Source of the DNA: Gracilariopsis chorda
Lineage: Eukaryota > Rhodophyta > Florideophyceae > Gracilariales > Gracilariaceae
DNA: 64,000 nt
Direction: 5' to 3'
Assembly: GCA_003194525.1 (NCBI GenBank)
Contig: NBIV01000293.1
Location: 1 to 64,000 of the forward strand
The notes beneath the pieces are model-generated. The model made no database searches. It saw nothing but the letters and a program-made list of their open reading frames with translations, and was not told where the DNA came from. The position numbers and the translations under genes are program-made. Shown one piece after another: positions 45,701 to 55,200 of this stretch; the first letter of the stretch is position 1; every line of letters begins with the position of its first letter.

Positions 45701-47536
45701 TGAGGGCGTTCTTACGGCACTCCGCAAAGCATGAGGAAACGAAATGTCCTCAATGTGACCAAACATTTTTCTCAAAGGACGCTCGATACAGTCATCTTGT
45801 ATCACATCATAGGCCTCCGTCACAACCGCAAAGTTATACCTGCGGACAATGCGGAAAGAGTTTTACAAGACAAGACTACTTGCATAGTCATACTAAGCGA
45901 ATGCACCCAGACACGCTTCAGATGCCATTTGCTTGTCCAGATTGTTCTCGTACCTTTGTTTCAGAAAAAGCCTTGAGGACCCACACTACCATGTCACATG
46001 GGAAACAAGAGAGGCCGAAATTTCAATGTGACATTTGTGGACGTGAATTCGACAGAATGTACAATCTGAAGAGACATAGGGACTCTCATAAAGATGGACA
46101 ATAACTATACCCGTTGTGAATGTGAAGCAATACTTCCGAAAAACGAAGGATATGAATCGCGATATAGAGCAATTTTCAAGCCTTAAGTAGCGTTTAACTG
46201 CATATACATTACATGATAGACTCTGTAAACGATAAATCCCTTCAATCGAAAGTTGAAGCGAAAACAGACGCGATCACACACCGGCACAGCTTCTCTTTTT
46301 CAACAGTAATAGAACAGACACTATCAAACGCCGGCACGGCTGCTCCTGTTGACGATTAAATCCTTAGCGGCTCCCGACACCGAACCGACAGTACAAAAAG
46401 GCAATTGCAGTACAATAACGCACAAAAAGGGAAACAGTCCATCTAAATTCCATACCAGTGAGGAGGAGGGGAACTTTGGTGTTGGCATTCGCTTTGTTCG
46501 GAGAGAGAACAGACACGATCCCACGCTGGCACGGCTTCTCCAACACAGCCCATTAATTTTTGAGCTCGTCTCGTGTTCGTCATGCATCGGTATTTAGATT
46601 GTCTCGAATGAGTTCAAATGACTCTTTCAAAAGAAAGAAAAGACCGGCATGCACTTTCTTGTGTCCCTTTTTTCAGTTCACGCAGACACTCTCGCGAGCC
46701 GGTACCGACGGTAGCTGCAAAATAAGAGTAACCGTGACAGTAGTGGCGCAGCTCCACTTGATGCATTATATCGATTAGTGAGCCCAGCGCCGCAGTCCGT
46801 ACAGGAAGAACTCCCAATGCGTCTTTCACGTAGACAATACCAACCGTACCAAATGGTACGTGCGCTGTTTATAAGAAGTTGAAAGAAGCGATGAGGGAGC
46901 CCATGAAGGGCAATGTGGGTGCTAATTCAGCACCGGCTTCACCATTGCCGACCTCCGAAGACCCGCCACTCTCGCACAGTGAGCTCCGTCGCTCCGTGCA
47001 GATGTGAAATGCAGTAACTGCCACGCAACAGCCGACAATATTCTATTGCATTTTTAGTATCTTTACCTAGGAGAGGGCCTCTGGAAGCGTATAAGAAGAG
47101 GCGCCGGCTCGGTGGTTGCCGTAGGTAGAGGAAAGATAGGACCGACCAACGCCTAGTAAAGACTAGACCTTTGCTCCGAGAATTCGATGGTTTTCTCATT
47201 GTTATGGGCCCAGAGAGCTCTGATCTACCGAAACGACCTTGCGCCTTGTGGGCCATAAAGACCGTGCTCTGGCCCAACGGAAAAGATAACCAGGAACTTT
47301 ATGCGACAGCAGTCGCGCAATGGAAATCGTTTCACAGCAAATTGGACGCGAACAATTCGCACAAAATTCGTGAAGATCTTATGGGTATCATGTTGCAATC
47401 GCAGCTCTACGGAACGGCAACAGACATCTTCAAGTCAATTTCGCAAGAAGTGATACAGCCAACCGGAGGTGCTGACGCAATTGTTAAGACAGTGTACACT
47501 CGTGACCCACTGGCCGTAGTATCCGAGGTTTACCAA
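42793..47536 (+). repeat. Array unit 7 (partial, right edge)
   Basis: 4,744 bp, colinear with unit 1 to the base matching 16127, then diverging. It has a private T-to-A change near 43131, and four transitions to the other units lie in its last 121 bp. Confidence 0.9.
44803..46104 (+). CDS. C2H2 zinc-finger protein, array copy 7
   Basis: 433 residues, with the hexamer-tract allele of copies 3 and 5. It is the last intact copy before the retroelement-rich right flank. Confidence 0.85.
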   Translation: MSSRRNSNRDGSGSNRSTSSSRTSSATRNSDKMEVAEALLELRNRRSSPTTPAPSGARTPAASERNVARGRGSSSAARQSEAGLLTAGQPTASRPTQRRPAAVRSPVAGRSTGSPSGASASGASPHVAGPYFPGPFVPTTRTYFAGSSGAGPSGAGPSGAGPSGAASGAVPGPSRHVAGPYFTGPNVASSSVAGAGPSRARPSTGGAVRPPVSRKRAAPAPAPAPAPASASAPASASASASASAPEPAPGAAGQRQSKKSRNYDCSKCNHTFNTVPEAQEHQRSCPQVHRCACGYTTPYVRAFLRHSAKHEETKCPQCDQTFFSKDARYSHLVSHHRPPSQPQSYTCGQCGKSFTRQDYLHSHTKRMHPDTLQMPFACPDCSRTFVSEKALRTHTTMSHGKQERPKFQCDICGREFDRMYNLKRHRDSHKDGQ

Positions 47537-47782
47537 TACCTGTTGACACTTTTGAACACGAAACGAAACCGGAACGAAAGCATGTCGAACTTTGAGTCGA
47601 GATTTCAGGCACAATTTTCCCGACTAAACTCGCACGGTACACAAGCCGAACTGTCGGGAGCCTTGGTAGCATTTATATTGCTAGCTAACTATGATGTAGA
47701 CAACACCCAGAGAGTCTCCATGCTGGTTAATTGTGCCCCGGACTGTTCCAGCCTTGGGACAAATGCTTTGACAAATGAATAG
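47204..47782 (+). pseudogene. Longer retrotransposon gag at the right array edge
   Basis: From ATG 47204 (frame open from 47171) the protein continues past the point where the internal array copies are cut, giving 192 residues before a TAG at 47780. The extra part has a gag-like helical segment (NTKRNRNESMSNFESRFQAQ) typical of copia-type gag (UBN2-like) proteins. In other frames to about 48120, Ser-rich sequence and a Cys/His-containing stretch suggest the remnant of the rest of gag. No protease or pol follows it before the next element, so it is a fragment. Confidence 0.5.
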
Positions 47783-49224
47783 CTGAAGAGCCTTTTGTAC
47801 AGCTCTATCGCCTCTATCCTCCGGCAGTGTACCCTTACAGGTGGAAGCTCTTCATCAGAACCACTGTCTAGCAACTCTTCTTATGCTCAGACATCTTGCT
47901 CTAGCAACAGTACAGGACGGGACGTAACCGCAAGACGGAAACGCCGGAGCAAATCATTGAGATGAAGATGACCTCACAGTACCACAGATGTGATAAGTAT
48001 GGAAACTGGACTAACGACCACACCAAAGCAGATCGAAAAGGGTTCATTGCAACGTGAGTACTGCAGCGGAAGGCCCAAGAAATGTACAACCTCGGCTAAG
48101 GCAAGGCGGAAATAGATGATGATAAAAGCGTACATAGGACAGTGGCCCACTAGCAGCGGTAGGGAAGAACAATGATGAGAACAGATGCACGACCAAAATT
48201 TTAGGTCTAGCACATTAGGGGTATAAATTTCTTCACTGAAAACGCACTGCCAAAACCTTAGGTCTAGTGCGTGGGTTGGAGCAAAGTAGTACGCCTGGCT
48301 GATCTCGTAACAGACCAAGGCAGGCGAGTCATCACGGTGTGCAGCAGACTAGGCTACACTGTTATGTGGGGAAAGTGGGTTAGAGTAGTGTTAGAGGCGA
48401 GGAGGAGCAGAGAGCTCTGAGAGAAGGTGAAGATCGCCAAAAGAAGAAAAAGTAGTCTGGCCCGAGTTGTATTTGACGCCGCAAACCTCAGACGTTTATA
48501 GACTGTTTGGCTAGTCGCATAATCTTTAGTTATACACACTTGGTTCAAGCAACAACTCACAATAACCTATCATGGGCCATATCTTTGCCATGACGAGCTA
48601 ACTTGGCAAAAGGTATTATACCTTTTAGGTTGGTTCTTGTCTTTATAATATTTGGTGAGAGCCCTAAACAATTCCAGCAATCATTCTTTCAGCCATCTCA
48701 CCATTTGTAGACCAGAAGCAGAAGAATAAGATATGCCGTCCCTGACTAAATTTTGGCTGATAACCGATACGACTATGTACTCCTGGAAATTCCGTATCAT
48801 ACCAACTGTAATCCACATACTAATTACCCGGCACGTACGGTCATCGATGAACACGCGGCACTGAAATCTTAGTCTGCGCCTCGTCTGAAATGTTGCTTAG
48901 TGCAGCGATGGATGTGACACAGCGATACCTATGAACATCAAAAATGGCCCAAATATGGCCGACATGTTACAAAGATATGGCCGTTTGGGTCCAAAATTTG
49001 GGAGAAAATGTATCGAAAGGGGATAAAAGAGTTTGGTTTTAAAAGATGTGGCCGAAATGTGGCAAACATATGGCCGGAGTGATGTAATGTGATAAACTTT
49101 GTGCCATGAAGCACGGGTACATTCTTTTGAGGTGACGTAAGGCATATTGCATGAGATTCAGTAATACAATTACGCCAGCTGTAGAGTAGAGATATGAATT
49201 GTGTGGCTCCCTGCATCGAAGCCG
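47783..49224. other. Decayed gag tail and unassigned spacer
   Basis: The first 340 bp look like out-of-frame gag remains. From 48359 (TGTTATGTGGGG) to about 48570 the sequence has the general look of a short LTR, but I find no partner copy. 48900-49080 is enriched in ATGGCC/GTGGCC words on a roughly 20-40-bp spacing without a strict period. No gene is supported. Confidence 0.35.
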
Positions 49225-49306
49225 CAATAGTTTCAAACGCCATTGGTTTTACAGGGGTTTTAAAACTGCCTCGGTTCTATGGGAGTCGTAATGAAGCCTT
49301 TGGAGA

Positions 49307-50323
49307 ATGAGAAATGAAGCGCTCTTAGAATCTAAAGAGCTCCTAAACAATGTCGCAGAAGGCCCATCTGTTGATGGCAGCATGGACGAGCTTTCAGAAG
49401 AAATGAAACTCAAAGTTTCGAAAGCACGCATGCACTTGGTTCAATTATTAGAGGATAAACCACTCCGTGCGATTATTTCAGAGCAAAGGAACCCCTTTGT
49501 CATGTACCGTAAGTTGAAAGAACGGTATGCCACGGAAAACACAGCGACTCGTGTGCAGATGCAAACGAAACTGCATCAAACACGATTTACCGAGGGAATG
49601 GTAATGGCAGATTAAGTGGATAAACTGGAGTCAGTTTTTTCAAGATTGGAGGCCGTGGGAAGCCCTATCGAACAGACGATGCAGATTGCACTTCTCTTCT
49701 CGAGCTTCGTAAGCACTAGAGATAATGTTTATGGCCCTCTCATATCTGCACTGCAGACCATGTACGATGAAGAGCTTTCTTGGGACAAAGCCACTACAAG
49801 GTTGCTACAAGAGTATGAGACCAGAACTACAGGAGGCATTAAAATACGTAAAGGTGCAGGAAGTAGCATAGGTGCTAGCGAACGAGCACTGAAAGCGAAA
49901 ATGAAAGGCAAATGCTTCAGATGCGTTCAAAAAGGTCATTACAAGCGGGATTGCCCTTCCAAGGACCTAAAGGACGGCACCAGTGATACTCATGCCACGC
50001 GACATCGAGCTTTAATTGCCAAACAGAAGGAATATGTCTCTATCATAGAATCTGGAGCTACCTGTCATATCGTTTGTGATATTTCCTTACCAGTTGGCTT
50101 TTCCTTTGTACAGCCTAGGACCATTGCCCTTGGTGATGGAAGTCGGTTGCAAGCAACAAGAGGTGGAGAGCTACTGTTGAGAATTACCCAACCAGGCAGC
50201 CCTGAGATGTACTTAGAATTAAGTGAGGTTCTTTATGTCAAGGAAATGGATTGTAATTTAGTTTCTTGTTCGAAGCTTGTGGAAGACGGGTACCATATTC
50301 AGATGAATGGATCAGGATGCTGA
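49307..50323 (+). pseudogene. Copia gag and protease region
   Basis: One frame, interrupted by TAA at 49613-49615, covers the gag helical domain, a complete CCHC zinc knuckle (C-x2-C-x4-H-x4-C, about 49912-49955, binds nucleic acid), and the protease. At 50048-50056 the protease active-site triplet is Glu-Ser-Gly, followed by ATCH, where the family has Asp-Ser-Gly, so the enzyme is expected to be inactive. The frame stops at TGA 50321. The start is uncertain because the gag N-terminus before 49307 lies in another frame. Confidence 0.65.
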
Positions 50324-50368
50324 ATTTACAGGAATGGAAAATCTACTAGAGCCTTCCAAGGTGGTGGA

Positions 50369-51160
50369 GTGTACAACATCATCTCAACGATGATCACACA
50401 CTGTGCATTAGTCGCCAACGAACCTTCTGGATTGCAACTTTGGCATGAGAGACTTGGACACATCGGAAAGCAGAGGATACGCAAGATAGCCTGCAAGGAA
50501 TCAGTGCTAGGTCTAAATTTGAAGGATAAACCAGAGAAAGGTTCAACCTGCGTACCCTGTTTTGAAGGCAAGATGGCCCGTCGGAACCTGATGGAGCAAG
50601 CAAACCATAATGCGCGCATAGGAGATGTCATCTACACCGACATATGTGGACCCCTCAACATACCGAGTATCGGTAAGAAGAAATACTTCGTTTCATTTAT
50701 TGATAAAGCATCGAGGTACAGGGATGTGCGCCTTCTCCCTAAGCGTAAGGACCTGAAGGAACAATTCCGATGCCTTCAACTGAAATTTGAGAGACAAACT
50801 GAAAGAAAGATCAAGCAAGTTTACTCTGATAATGGCCCAGAAAATGTGTCCCTGAGGGAGTACCTTATGGAGGAAGGTCTTGATTGGGAAAACAGTGCAC
50901 CATATACACCGCAGCAAAATGGTGTCGCTGAACGTTTCAACCGATTGGCTATGGAGATGGTAAGAGCAATGTTGAGGCATGCTGGACTACCCCCACACTT
51001 CTGGGGAGAGGCAGTCGTGACTGCCACAAGGATAATGAACAACGTCAGCAGTGATGTTATCGATGGAAGAACGCTCCATGAAAGCCTCACTGGAAAGGTC
51101 CCAAATGTCAGCGCATTGAGGACCTTTGGTTGCGAGATATGGGTTCATGTTGCCAAGTGA
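50369..51160 (+). pseudogene. Copia integrase region
   Basis: Same frame as the gag/protease part. It has the HHCC zinc-binding domain (LWHERLGH...CVPCFEGK), then the catalytic triad: Asp 50639-50641 (YTDICGP), Asp 50828-50830 (SDNG) and Glu 50930-50932 (NGVAER). All three are present. After the TGA at 51158 the C-terminal extension decays through several frames up to the gypsy insertion at 51597. Confidence 0.7.
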
Positions 51161-51592
51161 AAAAATTAGATAACAAGGCAAGACGTGGAATCCCTCTGAG
51201 ATGCCTCCCACACCTCAATTATCGTATTTAAGATATAGAGAGGGGAACCATAACATTCGCACGACACGTTACAATTAACGAGACAGTGTTCCCTGGTCGA
51301 GAGTTATTTGGAAACAGAGCCCAGAGCGTACTAGTCGAAGGGGAGAAGTCCAACCCGGAAGGGAAAGAACTATAAATTGAAGCACCTTTAGGAGATGAGG
51401 ATGGAAGAAGTGGGGAAATGGATGCGGAAGACCGCATTGAAGAACCTGGAGCTGGGACTACGCAGTCTGGAAAAGAACGGATCGAACTCAACGTGGCTGC
51501 CAACGAACCTGAAGAGAGTGCAGACTCAGAAGAGTTCACGACTACACCCAGAATTCAAGAGTTCCTCACCCATTACCCTGTACGGCACTACC

Positions 51593-51597
51593 CTGAA
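51593..51597. repeat. Target-site duplication CTGAA (left)
   Basis: CTGAA directly before the left gypsy LTR is repeated at 57582-57586 after the right LTR. Five bases is the usual duplication of gypsy integrases. Confidence 0.85.
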
Positions 51598-52219
51598 TGA
51601 TGGTATGTCGTGCCGGCGTCAATCGTTGAACGTCTGGACGCAATATCAAAGGTAGCATAGAACGTAAGTCAAACCCGATACCTCGAAACGAAAAAACACT
51701 CGAGCGTACTGCGTCCGGGCACAAGTCGAGGGACCAGAATAAAATCCTGGACGCGGTTACCTGTCCAGACAAAAAGTCTGTACACTCTTTTTCGGGGAAC
51801 GGAAAACGTCCGGGAGGAAATGCTTTCACAGTCCAGTTCTCCGGGTGGTCGCGCAACCGGCAAGGTATTGGGCACACCGCTCTGGGTCCCCTCTGCCTTC
51901 TCGCACTCGCGCTCAAAGTTGGCAGAGTATTTATTAGCTGTGTTAGCAGCTGCAACCCGATTTTCTACACAGGTAAATCAAATCAGAACTGTGTTCTGTG
52001 AATTATAGGCACAACGTGGCCTCATAATTCAAGGTCCCACCTATCAAAGATAGATATAGATTAGTCTCAGCGAAGTGTCCGCGGGACCTGCTAAACCAAG
52101 TCCGCACATCCGCCACCAGACTAATCTCCTGATCTCATCAACTGGATTGAACGCCAGCGGGCCTTCTCCGATACATACGTAGCGTCCCTCTACGCAGAGA
52201 TCGGTGGAGCCTTACATCA
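51598..52219 (-). repeat. Gypsy 3' LTR (622 bp)
   Basis: It begins TGATGGTATG and ends CCTTACATCA on the plus strand. It matches 56960-57581 base for base as far as I can read. For the minus-strand element this is the downstream LTR. Confidence 0.9.
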
Positions 52220-52271
52220 TTGCTCCAAGAACTTATCTGCGAAAGCAGGATTTGGTTCTGTTTGGAAGAGG

Positions 52272-55200
52272 TTACACCGACGCTGCAACGCGCTGTTGGC
52301 GACGGGTTCCAGCCTTCCGTATCTCTTCGAGGAACTCTTTCACGAGAGTAGGAACGTCTTCCTGCATCAGCTCGAGAGATACCCAATCGTTTTCGGTTTC
52401 GTCGAAACCTTTCCAGCTTGTCAAAAGCTGCACAGTTCCGTCGCGGACCTTTATGTCCTGGAACTCTTTGACCACCAGGAGCTCATTCTCCTGGTACGCC
52501 AGTTGGTTGCGGACCTCTTCCGTTATCTCGAAGTCCTTGTTTCTGAAAAACTTGAGGCGGCGTCCATGGACCTCACTGCGCGCTCCCGTCAGTAGGTCCT
52601 CGACCTCGAAGATGTATTCCGTCAGACACGCAGTTACGCGGTACGGTCCTCTCCAGCGGACCGACGGCTTGCGTCCACGATCCTTGCGGTAGACTCCACG
52701 AAGTACGTAGTCTCCTTCTGTGAAGTTGATGGGGCGAACGTTAGTGCGGTTGTTGTGTCTGCGAACTTCGTCCTCGCGTTTCTTTGATGTTGTCCGAACC
52801 ACATCACGGTGCATGTCGTCCAATGCGCTGTGCAAATCCTCAATAGTCATCAACTGCTTGGCCCTAATCTCTTCTATGGTCTTGATCAGAATTTTGTTCT
52901 GGACACTGGATTTGACGGATAAAAGGGGATTGTTCTGAGGTAGACCCGTGAACACATTTAACGGACAGCGATTACCGAGCCGAGTTAAAGGAGAATTGTT
53001 GAGCACAGATTGTACCAGCGGTACGACCGACGGCCATGAACGTTGTGGGAGTTGGAACTCGGACAGTAGTGCCCGCATCGCTCGAAGTAGCTCGCGGCAA
53101 ACGACCTCTACTGTTCCGTTGCTCCATGGGAAATAGGCCAGCGTGAAATGGTGCGAACCGTTGGTTTGTTCACGGAGAGCGCGGACGACTTCATTCTTGA
53201 AATGCGTGCCCCTGTCAGAGACCCACTGTACCACGGTGCCAAATGACGCAAACCATGACAATAGCGCATTTGCTGTGGATACAGCATCGGCTTCGGTGGT
53301 TGGCACGAGCCAAACGTACCCGCTGAAGTCGTCCTTGATGACGAGCACGTAACAGAATTCATCTTCGCCTTTTGAAATGTAGCAGTAGTCGAAGTGAATC
53401 ATCTCATTGGGTTTCCCGGCGTGGAGAGCGTGGCCGAGCGGTCTCGGGACGGTTTCTCCAGTTTCGGTTGCGAGACAATGTAGGCAAGAGCGAACAAAGG
53501 TTTCCACATCCTTCGTAATGGAGGTCCACCAGAAGTGAGCTTTCACGGTAGTCAGCGTCGTACGCCAACCTCTGTGTCCTCCTAATCCAGTGTGAGCCGC
53601 GATCAATATACGTAGCTGCAGCAACTGATCTTCTTCCGGAATCCAAACAACACCGTTCTCGTTGACCAGAATTTCGTTCTGTTCAGAAAAAGATTTGCGT
53701 GCACTTTCCTTGTGCTTGCGTTGAGATTTCTTGATATCTTCAGGCCTTGGCCAATCGAGTTTCGGATCCAAATGCGGCGAAACTGGCGCCAGCATGAGTG
53801 ACTTCAACCTGCGAAACCTGGCAACGCGGACGGTCGACTTTCCTTGCACTGCCCATCGAGTTAACATATCAGCCCACACATTCCGTTCACCAGCTAGATG
53901 CTCAATGACGTACCTGTACGCGCTGAGCTTTACCGCCCATCTCATCAGTTTGCAAGCGGTATGTCTGGCCATACCCGGATTCTGACCGTACGGGTCGAAA
54001 AGGTAGACCAGGTTGGCGTGGTCGGTAAAGATGGCTACTGTTCTGCCCATGATGATGTAGTCTAGCCGACACATGGCTTCGACAACAGGGAACGCTTCTT
54101 TTTCCGGCACACTCCAGCTGCGTGCAGGACCAGTGAAGGCGCCTGAGAGGAATGAGAGAGGCTCGTGGTCCTGCTTCTCTACTTCCTTCTTGATATCTTC
54201 CCGGGATACCTGAGTAAGAATGGCTGACCAATGTGTCTCCGAGGCATCTGTGAATAAGCACAGACAACTATTCTGCTTCGGGTGGGCAAGTTCCGTGGAG
54301 CGAGCTAATCTTTGCTTGATGATAGCGAAAGCAGAATCATGTTCTGCACCCCATAGGCTTGCGAGAGGGATCTTGGACACCTTGCGTTTCGTTCGTCCTC
54401 CTGCCTGCTGGTATACGGATTCCATCAGTTCATGTAGCGGTGCTACAATATTGGCATAGGAAGGGATAGATGTGCGCATCCAGTTTGTAGCGCAAAGAAA
54501 CTGTTGGAGATCACCTCCCAATGTTGGCGTGCGCATCTGGATAAGAGCATCCAGTTGGCGCGGATCGAAACGTACACCAGAGGCAGAGATGGTGCGTCCG
54601 CAGAACTTCGCCTCCTTCAGGAAGAGTTGAGATTTCTCGGCATGAATCTTGAATCCGTACTTTTCACAGACGGCGAAGAAAGCTTCCAAAACATCAAGGA
54701 GCTCTTCTTCGGAAATAGCATGAAGGAGAAAATCATCAAGCCATTGGAGGAAACGCTTGACCTTTTCTTGAAAAGCAGAATGAGTGACTGCTTGATAGTG
54801 GTTTCCTGCATCCGTGCTGCCCTGCAACAGACGCGTTGAAGAGTAGACACCCAGCGGGGTCTGTATTGACATCATCTCTTGGGATTCGGTGGCAATCGGG
54901 ATCTGCCAGTAGGCATGTGCCATGTCAACTTTAGCGAAGCATGTGCTACCCTGTACGGTTTGGAGCTGTGACTCCAGGTGAGGCATAGCCGAAACTATTG
55001 GCTCCGTTTGAGAATTCGGTCCTCTCAAGTCCACAGTGAATCGAAACCCTTCGCTGCCCGGCTTAGGCACAGCTAAGGCAGGGCTCGCCCAACGGGCTGT
55101 CGGATTCTTGAAAACAGCGCCAACCTTCTCGAGTTTACGAATGGTGCTTGCGATGAAAGCTGTCTGCGGCGGAGCGTATCTTCGCTGAGGTGAGCGGAAA

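Larger units (their letters stand above)
11384..47536 (+). repeat. Tandem array of seven ~5.3-kb units carrying a zinc-finger gene
   Basis: Unit starts (TTGTGCAAAACATGCAG) fall at 11384, 16689, 21995, 27300, 32611, 37918 and 42793. Unit lengths are 5305, 5306, 5305, 5311, 5307, 4875 and a partial 4744 bp. Apart from copy 6, units differ only by hexamer steps in one microsatellite, single homopolymer bases and a handful of substitutions, so amplification is very recent or homogenised. All units point the same way. The array begins next to the transposase fragment at 11285 and ends inside a retrotransposon gag at 47536/47537. Confidence 0.95.

Noticed and set aside
11384-47536. CRISPR-like or rDNA-like interpretation of the array
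   Set aside because: The unit is 5.3 kb with protein-coding frames; there are no short regularly spaced repeats and no rRNA or tRNA sequence that I recognise.
48359-48570. Possible solo LTR between the array and the copia element
   Set aside because: TG...CA-like ends only; no second copy in the window, no target duplication, no primer site.
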